Source: JBFMCC01 sp034435275 (lineage in GTDB: Bacteria > Chloroflexota > Anaerolineae > Anaerolineales > Villigracilaceae). Taken from it: a DNA stretch of 8,796 bases. The stretch's first letter is position 1; each line of letters begins with the position of its first letter. The notes beneath the pieces were generated by a model. It worked only from the letters and a program-made list of their open reading frames with translations, was not told where the DNA came from and searched no databases. This document shows, in pieces, positions 1-5,679 of the stretch. Position numbers and translations under genes: made by a program. The stretch spans positions 1-8,796 of the forward strand of contig DAOTXP010000194.1 in assembly GCA_034435275.1 (NCBI GenBank), written 5' to 3'.

Positions 1-13
1 GGAGAATGGTGAA

Positions 14-169
14 TAGTATTACGGCGCAAGGTTGAGCGGACGTTGCACTTGCCCTCCCGCTCCGCTTCGGGGATGCTTCGCGATGGCGTGCAAGTGCCAG
101 GGGAGAACGTCTGCCTGCGCCGAAGCGTAAGAGACGCTCTCTAGCGTCGAACTTTGTGCTGTAATACTA
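14..169. repeat. Small inverted-repeat element (MITE-like candidate) at the permease 3' end
   Basis: Positions 14-31 and 152-169 form an imperfect inverted repeat that matches at 15 of 18 positions. The outermost 9 bp (TAGTATTAC at 14-22, GTAATACTA at 161-169) are perfect. Both ends carry TA, which could be a TA target duplication with 16-bp terminal repeats, as in Tc1/mariner- or IS630-type miniature elements. Inside, 45-52 pairs perfectly with 90-97, 37-44 pairs with 106-113 at 7 of 8 positions, and 133-148 is a perfect hairpin. No open reading frame here looks real. The right end overlaps the permease stop codon (167-169). It could instead be a non-mobile structured 3' region acting in transcript processing. 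The pairing is seen directly; mobility is inferred. Confidence 0.45.
133..148. repeat. Hairpin with GACGCT/AGCGTC stem downstream of the permease
   Basis: A perfect 6-bp stem (GACGCT at 133-138, AGCGTC at 143-148) encloses a 4-nt loop. It begins about 18 nt beyond the permease stop in the direction of transcription. No T-run follows on the minus strand, so it is not a classical Rho-independent terminator. Its core closely matches the hairpin at 8165-8180. Confidence 0.5.
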
Positions 170-2017
170 CTCGACCGGAATCTCCTTGTAGACCTTGTCC
201 ACGTCAATGCCCTGGCGTTTGCGGTAAGCATTGAAGCCGTAGTAGATCCCTGCGGCCAACGCGTACATGATGATCATGAATACCATCGAGGTGCTGTTCT
301 GCCAGCCGATGCCGTAGAGATAACCCGGGTCCCAGAACCAGACGACCAGCAGCCAGTCCAGAAAGGCGAAGAAGATCAGGCCGGCCGCGGTCACCAATGG
401 GATAGTTTCCCCAGCGAGCATCTTACGCCCGACGAAGACCACCACATAAACAAGTACGCCAATGTTCAGCAGGCTGAGCAGGGCGATGAGCGCGATCATG
501 GCCTGGGTGAGGCCGGTTTGGTCGCCCCACTGGGCAAAGACCTGCATGGCGTAATCATACGTCAGGTAGACCAGGTAGCCCGCGCCGACGACGAAAAGCG
601 CCATGATGATCCAGTTCAGCCACGCGGGCAGGCTGTACTTGGCCACCGGCGAACCGTCGAAGACCTCTTTCTGCCTCCATGGGAGCAGGATGGCGGCCAG
701 CGTCGTTCCGAAGAAGGTGACGGCAATGACCAGGGTGGCATCCAGCACGATGGACTTGAAACTGAATATGTTATACGCGTAGAGAATCGAGATGATCACC
801 GAGGGAATCACCATCAACAACAGTGCATTGATGGGCGTCTTGGTGCGCGGCTCGATATTCGAGACCCATTCGGGCAACATGCGGTCGAACGCGGCGGCGA
901 AGATCACGCGCGTCGAGGAGAGAAATACCGTCCCCGACCAGCCGAACCACCACATCCCGACGAGGAAAACGATGAGGGTTTGAAGGAACCGGCTCGAGGT
1001 CAGGAAAGTGGCGAACTGTACCGGGTAGGGCCAGACCGGGATGGGAACGTCTGTCCCGTAGAACACATTGCTCCAGAACGCGCCGTTGGCATTGATGTAG
1101 AAATCCCAGCCCATGGTCTTGTCAATCAGGGCAAAGAAGACAAGCGCGAGGACCGTGGTCACGATGATGGCCCACGCCATGCCCCAGAAGTTGCGCTTGT
1201 AGTCGGTGGCGCCGCGTACTTCGCCGTAGAGCGTCGAGCCCCAGTTCGGCCACAGGTTGAAGAAGGTCATCATGGGCACCATGGCCATCGAAGCGCCCAG
1301 CGCGATCATGCCGAGCGGGCCAAAGGTGGTACCGGCTGCCTGTCCGGCGGCAATGGTATCAGCATAATAGTCTGCGGCAGGGAGGCCGTATAGCGCGGGC
1401 AGGTTGGCGTTCAGCCCGGCGATGAAGGCATCTTTGTTCCCAAACAGAAGCAGGCCGAAGACCATGACGAGGCCGACCATGCCAAGATAGAAGCAGAATT
1501 TCTGCACGCGGGCGTACCATTTCATGCCAACCGCAATGTAAACGAACACCACAGCGCACACCAACAACATGCTGACCAGCTGGCCCTCGCTTGTGGTGGT
1601 GAACCACAGCGCGGTCTGCGGCGAGCCGAGCAAGGCGGACATCGGAGTGAGGAACTCGTAGGCCAGCATCTGGCCGTAGAGGGGCACCCACAGCCACAGG
1701 ATGAACCACCAGCCCGTGACGCTGAGCAGGAAACCGATGCCGCGTCCGAGAATGCGGCTCTGCCAAACGTAGTCGCCGCCAGCGCGCGGCATGGCCGAGA
1801 TCAGGCTGGCGTAGACAATGACCTCGAAGATGGTGAACGCCGCGCCCACCACTACCGCCGTGCCGAGACTGCCGCCGAAGTACCAGCAGTACGAGAAGAT
1901 GAACAGGCCGAGCGTGATCAGGTTGATCGAGAAAGTGGCGTAAATGAAGGCATCGAACACCGACCAGGCCCGCACCAGTCCGCTTGCCTTGCGGACGAAC
2001 AAAGATACTTGACTCAT
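167..2017 (-). CDS. APC-superfamily amino acid/amine permease
   Basis: This is a 616-residue integral inner-membrane transporter, probably a secondary carrier. The hydrophobic profile gives about 14 membrane segments from residue 20 to 597, more than the 12 of the core fold. The run SAMPRAGGDYVWQSRILG (residues 74-91) is a typical early APC motif after helix 2, and STLYGEVRGA (261-270) resembles the conserved stretch near helix 7. The N-terminus is short and the C-terminal tail is charged and cytoplasmic-like. The start at 2017 is supported by an AAAGGAG ribosome site 6 nt upstream. The stop is a TAG inside the terminal inverted repeat of the 14-169 element. The gene lies 160 bp after the phosphoesterase and may have its own promoter. 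From its neighbours I infer an N-methylated amine or amino acid as substrate; the sequence alone does not show this. Confidence 0.88.
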   Translation of the reverse strand: MSQVSLFVRKASGLVRAWSVFDAFIYATFSINLITLGLFIFSYCWYFGGSLGTAVVVGAAFTIFEVIVYASLISAMPRAGGDYVWQSRILGRGIGFLLSVTGWWFILWLWVPLYGQMLAYEFLTPMSALLGSPQTALWFTTTSEGQLVSMLLVCAVVFVYIAVGMKWYARVQKFCFYLGMVGLVMVFGLLLFGNKDAFIAGLNANLPALYGLPAADYYADTIAAGQAAGTTFGPLGMIALGASMAMVPMMTFFNLWPNWGSTLYGEVRGATDYKRNFWGMAWAIIVTTVLALVFFALIDKTMGWDFYINANGAFWSNVFYGTDVPIPVWPYPVQFATFLTSSRFLQTLIVFLVGMWWFGWSGTVFLSSTRVIFAAAFDRMLPEWVSNIEPRTKTPINALLLMVIPSVIISILYAYNIFSFKSIVLDATLVIAVTFFGTTLAAILLPWRQKEVFDGSPVAKYSLPAWLNWIIMALFVVGAGYLVYLTYDYAMQVFAQWGDQTGLTQAMIALIALLSLLNIGVLVYVVVFVGRKMLAGETIPLVTAAGLIFFAFLDWLLVVWFWDPGYLYGIGWQNSTSMVFMIIMYALAAGIYYGFNAYRKRQGIDVDKVYKEIPVE

Positions 2018-2030
2018 CTGAATCTCCTTT

Positions 2031-2066
2031 GCAAGATTGACTTGCTCCCTCCCGACTGAGGGGAGG
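2031..2066 (-). promoter_or_regulatory. Two small hairpins in the permease leader
   Basis: Just upstream of the permease ribosome site, 2031-2045 can fold as GCAAG/CTTGC with a 5-nt loop. Next to it, 2048-2066 can fold as a 6-bp all-GC stem (CCTCCC/GGGAGG) with a 7-nt loop. The first stem ends directly against the AAAGGAG site, so folding could affect translation. There is no T-run. Stems this short can arise by chance, and a regulatory role is only suggested. A TATGAT-like -10 candidate on the minus strand (plus 2081-2086) lies upstream but has no convincing -35 partner. Confidence 0.25.
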
Positions 2067-2129
2067 AAAATGGAAGACGGATCATATCTGCTATCCCATC
2101 GCGCGTTTCCTTATAATCGGCCTCCTTTC

Positions 2130-2164
2130 CTGTAGTGCAGGATTAATCTTGCGCCACACTGCAG
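2130..2164. repeat. Imperfect inverted repeat between phosphoesterase and permease
   Basis: The arms at 2130-2137 (CTGTAGTG) and 2157-2164 (CACTGCAG) pair at 7 of 8 positions around a 19-nt loop. The structure starts about 13 nt after the phosphoesterase stop. It is followed by GAAAGGAGG rather than T residues, so it is not an intrinsic terminator. It could be an operator or a transcript-end structure, or chance. Confidence 0.25.
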
Positions 2165-2177
2165 AATGAAATTTGCG

Positions 2178-3116
2178 TTATCCCGTCGTCAAAACGTAAG
2201 TGCCGATTTTCTTCGGTTGGAGTTCAACGACCGCGCCGTGCAGAATGCCCTGCTCGTACATACTGCCGGGGTTGATACACAGCGTCTTCTTGTATTTGCG
2301 CGTGCCCTTGCCCTCATGGATGTGCCCATGCAGGCCAAGCAGGGGCTGATATTTATCAATCACGGCCAGCACCGATTTACTGCCCACCGGGACGAGTGAA
2401 CGGCCTGCATACGCGGGGCGCAGGTCTTTCGTCAATTCGGGGGCCTCGTCGAGTCCACTGCCGTAAGGCGGCGGATGCAGATTGAAGACCGCGTTGGATG
2501 GATTCTTCGCTTTGGCGATAACTGCTTCGATACGCTTCAGCAGATTCTCTTCCGGTTCCTCGCGATGCGTATTCCACGGGGTGGGATTGGACCACCCCGA
2601 ACTGACCATCTCGTGATGTTCGTCCAGTTCGATCACCTGCCCTTCCACGCTCCGCACCGATTTGGACGCCGCGATGGCCGCGTCGATCTCGAAGACATCG
2701 TCGTTGCCCGGGCAGACGAAACAGCGGATGCCCGTCCCGGCGAGTTTCGCGTCAGCGTAGTCCATCCATCTTTGAACAGTGGTCATCACCTGGTCCAGAA
2801 AGAGCGCGTCGGAGCGTCCCGGCGTGGAGGAAATTTCGTTCACCTCGTCGGGCGTGGTTACGTAGGGATAATAGCCGCGGTTCTGGATCGTCGCGGCCAT
2901 TTTGTCCACCGCCTCCCTGCCCTCCAGAATCGACTCCTGTTCGAGCAGGGTGACCTTATATTTATCGCCGCCCTGCGCGATGATGGGGACGATGGCCTTG
3001 CCGGTCATGTCGCCGCCGAGGATGAGGGTATCGGCCTCGTAGAACTTCGCGGCGCTGATGAATTTCTTCCAGCAGATTTCCGAGCCGTGCACGTCGGTGG
3101 CAAAGAAGAGTTTCAT
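2178..3116 (-). CDS. Calcineurin-like metallophosphoesterase (Icc-related)
   Basis: This is a 312-residue soluble phosphoesterase predicted to use two metal ions. All the family motifs are visible: DVH (residues 8-10), GGDMTGK (34-40), GNDD (137-140), H214 in NLHPPPYG, and GLHGHIH (261-267). The opening MKLFFATDVHGSE and GGDMTGK recall the Icc-related phosphoesterases of COG2129. An insertion of about 80 residues between the second and third motifs (about 45-125) makes it longer than a minimal family member and may form a substrate cap. I chose the ATG at 3116 because AAAGGA lies just upstream. A longer in-frame start at 3149 has no such site and would lie in the spacer hairpin. The gene follows the MttB homologue by 56 bp. 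It may remove phosphate from a pathway intermediate or act on a nucleotide; the substrate is unknown. Confidence 0.88.
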   Translation of the reverse strand: MKLFFATDVHGSEICWKKFISAAKFYEADTLILGGDMTGKAIVPIIAQGGDKYKVTLLEQESILEGREAVDKMAATIQNRGYYPYVTTPDEVNEISSTPGRSDALFLDQVMTTVQRWMDYADAKLAGTGIRCFVCPGNDDVFEIDAAIAASKSVRSVEGQVIELDEHHEMVSSGWSNPTPWNTHREEPEENLLKRIEAVIAKAKNPSNAVFNLHPPPYGSGLDEAPELTKDLRPAYAGRSLVPVGSKSVLAVIDKYQPLLGLHGHIHEGKGTRKYKKTLCINPGSMYEQGILHGAVVELQPKKIGTYVLTTG

Positions 3117-3146
3117 GAGGATTCCTTTGGTTATTTCTGCGGAGTG

Positions 3147-3164
3147 CAAAGTCCGGAGACTTTG
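3147..3164. repeat. Perfect 7-bp hairpin in the MttB-phosphoesterase spacer
   Basis: CAAAGTC (3147-3153) and GACTTTG (3158-3164) pair perfectly around a 4-nt loop. A short direct repeat, AGTCCGG (3150-3156 and 3166-3172), overlaps it. The hairpin sits between the MttB stop (3173) and the phosphoesterase ribosome site. With no T-run, an mRNA processing or stability element is more likely than a terminator. Confidence 0.4.
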
Positions 3165-3172
3165 GAGTCCGG

Positions 3173-4615
3173 TTACTTCGGCGCTTCCAGCGCGCCCGGC
3201 ACCAGGTCCGGGAATTCGGTGCGGATACGGGTTTCCACCTCATCCGGGAAGACCGCCGAACTGGCCTTGGCGAAGATTTCGTTGGCGCGCTGCATGGCGT
3301 GCGCGTGCGTATCCAGCGAACCTTTCTTCTCCCAAATGGTGCGCGCGTCGCGGTCCGCGATCTTGGTGAGCAGGGCCTCGGTCTTCATGCGTTTGGCCGT
3401 GTGCGGACTCATCATGAACGAGCCGCCCGGCTTGGCTTCCGCGATCACATTCAGCGCAAGTTCCTCCTCGTTGAAAGTAATGCCGCGTCTCATGCGTTTG
3501 AGCATCTGGAAAATCTCATCGTCAATCACGGCCTTGGCAAAATCGAAGGTCTTCAGGGCATCAATCAGGCCGCCCGTGTTGAACATGTCCGCGCCGCCCA
3601 GAAGTCCCGCGACGACCGACATGCCCGTCTCGTAGCCCGATTGGGCGTCGTTGATTTTCGAGTTAGTCAAACCGATGTAACCGCCGCTTGGCACATTGTA
3701 GTAGCGCGCCATCTGCGCGAAGGCCATGTGCAGCATGCCGCACTCGATCCCGCCCGAAGCGTACGCGCCCGTCCGCATGTCGGCGATGGTCGGAAGGGAG
3801 GCATAGATCGTCGGCGTCCCTTCGCGGCACATCTGCATCAGCACGGCCGCGGCCAGAAATTCCGCGTTGCCCTGCACCAGCGTCCCCGCCATGGACATGG
3901 GCGAGGTCAGTCCGCCATTCGGCACGATGCTCGGATAGACGGGCAGGCCCTTCTCGCTGAAGAACATGATCGCCTCGGTGGAGAGATGATCCATCGTCAA
4001 CGGCGAGACGACGGGGCAGTAATGATGCGTGACGAACGGCCGCTCCATGTAGGCGGCTTCGCTTCCTGCGATCGCGTACAACAGCCGCATGACCGCCTGG
4101 GCATCTTCCATATCCTTTGTCGTGGAACGGATGGGCTTGAGACAGTACTTCAACGCGGGATACAATCGCGCCAGCGTAAACTGTCCTTCGGGCGCGTCGT
4201 CCGCGAGGGTGGAGACGGAGAATACATCGTACGCGGGCAGTTCGTTGACGAGGTGCGCGATACGGGCGATGTCGTCGGAGCGGGCGCGTCGCTCGCGACC
4301 CGTGACCGGGTCCAGGATATCGGGCGCGGAACTGCCCGTGACGAGGATCGGCCGGTCGTCGGGAATGACGCGGTCGAACTTCGGGTCGCGCCCGCGGAAG
4401 GTGAATTTCGGCGGGAGCATCTTGCGGTATTTCTCCACCACCGCGCGCGGGAACTTCACAATCTGCGACTCGGAGTCCACTTTACACCCATGCTTGTCGA
4501 AAACGGTGCGGGCTTTCTCGTTGCGTACCAGCAAGCCAACGCTTTCGAGCACTTCCAAGGAAGCCTCGTGGATACGTTCGACGTGTTCCTGCGTAAGAAG
4601 AGTTGCGAATTCCAT
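3173..4615 (-). CDS. MttB-superfamily (trimethylamine methyltransferase-like) corrinoid methyltransferase, non-pyrrolysine
   Basis: This is a 480-residue cytoplasmic protein of the MttB superfamily (COG5598). Characterised members move a methyl group from a quaternary or tertiary amine to a cobalamin-binding protein. The length is normal, and the family layout is visible: an N-terminal helical part (HVERIHEASLEVLESVGLLV, residues 11-30), then a barrel with MERPFVTHHYCPVVSPL (190-206), GGLTSPMSMAGTLVQGN (234-250) and TNSKINDAQSGYETG (317-331). There is no in-frame amber codon, so it is a non-pyrrolysine member like the glycine betaine, proline betaine and carnitine methyltransferases. From memory, the pyrrolysine of MttB lies near the TNSKINDAQ stretch. 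The start at 4615 has AAAAGGAA just upstream. No corrinoid protein or corrinoid-reactivating gene is in the window, so the methyl acceptor must come from elsewhere. The substrate is unknown. Confidence 0.88.
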   Translation of the reverse strand: MEFATLLTQEHVERIHEASLEVLESVGLLVRNEKARTVFDKHGCKVDSESQIVKFPRAVVEKYRKMLPPKFTFRGRDPKFDRVIPDDRPILVTGSSAPDILDPVTGRERRARSDDIARIAHLVNELPAYDVFSVSTLADDAPEGQFTLARLYPALKYCLKPIRSTTKDMEDAQAVMRLLYAIAGSEAAYMERPFVTHHYCPVVSPLTMDHLSTEAIMFFSEKGLPVYPSIVPNGGLTSPMSMAGTLVQGNAEFLAAAVLMQMCREGTPTIYASLPTIADMRTGAYASGGIECGMLHMAFAQMARYYNVPSGGYIGLTNSKINDAQSGYETGMSVVAGLLGGADMFNTGGLIDALKTFDFAKAVIDDEIFQMLKRMRRGITFNEEELALNVIAEAKPGGSFMMSPHTAKRMKTEALLTKIADRDARTIWEKKGSLDTHAHAMQRANEIFAKASSAVFPDEVETRIRTEFPDLVPGALEAPK

Positions 4616-4636
4616 GGATTGATTCCTTTTCTTCCT

Positions 4637-5677
4637 CTAAAGTTTGCCTTTTTCATTTCTGCGCGGGGCTGTCTTTCTAACGCCCGGCCGCGGACCGGAA
4701 GGCGTTTTGAGCACCTTGCGGAATCGATTCTCCCGGAACGCCATGTGCTCCACTCGGAGTTTGGCGGCGACTGGAAGGATCTCTTCGACAGGATACATCT
4801 CGAGCCCGGCGCGGGTCACTTTCAACGAGGCGGCCGCCGTGGCGAAGCGCGCCGACTCCTCCAGGTTCCAGCCGTTCAAATGGCCGTAGATAAAGCCCGC
4901 CGAGAACGTTGCCCCGGCCCCGCAGGCGTCCACAGCCTTGACCCGGGGAGCGTGGACACGCACAGCTTCCTCGCCCCGAGCAACCAGGCACCCATCGGCG
5001 GCCATGGTGATCAGGACAGTTTCGATTCCGCTGTTGAGCAATTTGCGCGCGGTCAGGAGCAAATCACTTTTCTTGCCGAGCTGCGCCGCATCGGTGACTG
5101 CCTGGCAGATTGCCGTGTGGCCGGCAAATTTCCTCAGGATGTGAGGATGCTCATGTCCGTGCTCTATATTAAGAAACACTGGCACGCCCAATCGGTTCGC
5201 CTCCTGGATGGCTCTCAGAATGTGGTCGCCATCATACCAATCCACATAGAGTAATTTAGAGCCTTTCAACAGGGAGAGATCGGCGGTATCCAGGGTGCCC
5301 AGAATCTGCGGCGAGCGTTGCCAGAAATACGTGCGCGCGCCTCTGCTATCCGAGACATCCACCTCGACGGGTGTTTTGTAATCCCTGGTGAAGCGTACTT
5401 TCCCCCGCACGCCCCACTCCGCCAGTTGACGCGCCAGGGCATGTCCGCGCGGATCGTCGCCCACTGCCGTGCCGATCATGCCGGAGGACATGCCCCACTG
5501 CCGCAGAAGACAGGCGACGATGGCCGCGTCGTCGAATACAAATTCGGTAACCTCCTTCACGATTGCCCCGGTATTGCGCCGAGGCAGACGGTCAATGACC
5601 ATGATGGAGACATGGGTGAGCATTCCAAAGCCGACGTAGGCGGGAGGCTGTGTTTTCTTTCTTTTTTCCATCGCCAT
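4637..5677 (-). CDS. PfkB-fold carbohydrate kinase homologue with degenerate active site
   Basis: This 346-residue protein has the ribokinase/PfkB fold. DACGAGATFSAGF (residues 250-262) matches the second PfkB signature, and the pattern of VGDDPRGHALARQLAEWGV (72-90) followed by VLITMAADGCLV (221-232) fits the family. Key positions are changed. The catalytic Asp of the GAGD motif is Ala256 (codon GCA). The sugar-binding Gly-Gly and Asn of the first signature appear replaced in FDDAAIVA (48-55). The Gly of the T-x-G-x-x-G loop is Ala226. The reading frame is intact and long, so the gene is not simply decayed. The last 40 or so residues are a basic tail. The start is 2 nt after the demethylase stop, with only a weak GAGAG site inside the upstream gene, which suggests translational coupling. 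An ATG two codons downstream is an alternative start. It may be a pseudokinase with a binding or regulatory role, or an enzyme with altered chemistry. Confidence 0.82.
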   Translation of the reverse strand: MAMEKRKKTQPPAYVGFGMLTHVSIMVIDRLPRRNTGAIVKEVTEFVFDDAAIVACLLRQWGMSSGMIGTAVGDDPRGHALARQLAEWGVRGKVRFTRDYKTPVEVDVSDSRGARTYFWQRSPQILGTLDTADLSLLKGSKLLYVDWYDGDHILRAIQEANRLGVPVFLNIEHGHEHPHILRKFAGHTAICQAVTDAAQLGKKSDLLLTARKLLNSGIETVLITMAADGCLVARGEEAVRVHAPRVKAVDACGAGATFSAGFIYGHLNGWNLEESARFATAAASLKVTRAGLEMYPVEEILPVAAKLRVEHMAFRENRFRKVLKTPSGPRPGVRKTAPRRNEKGKL

Positions 5678-5679
5678 GA

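Noticed and set aside
133..148. Intrinsic terminator after the permease
   Set aside because: The hairpin stem is only 6 bp and no T-run follows it on the minus strand.
19..231. Short minus-strand open frame of 70 codons at the window start
   Set aside because: It overlaps the permease 3' end in another frame and the inverted-repeat element, and has no ribosome site or motif.
518..1393. Plus-strand open frame of 291 codons, antisense to the permease
   Set aside because: It is highly charged and low in complexity (Arg, Asp, Glu, His), as expected from the reverse of hydrophobic membrane-helix codons.
2112..2117. TATAAT box upstream of the permease
   Set aside because: The perfect TATAAT is on the plus strand, facing away from the permease, with no plausible plus-strand gene to serve. 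On the minus strand it reads ATTATA, without a matching -35.
3117..3149. Longer in-frame start for the phosphoesterase
   Set aside because: The ATG at 3149 lies in the spacer hairpin without a good ribosome site, whereas the ATG at 3116 has AAAGGA at proper distance and begins directly with the family's N-terminal strand.
3299..5254. Long plus-strand open frame of 651 codons, antisense to the MttB and PfkB genes
   Set aside because: Its translation is rich in Arg, His and Gly with no family motif, and it crosses two well-supported minus-strand genes. It is a by-product of their GC-rich codon use.
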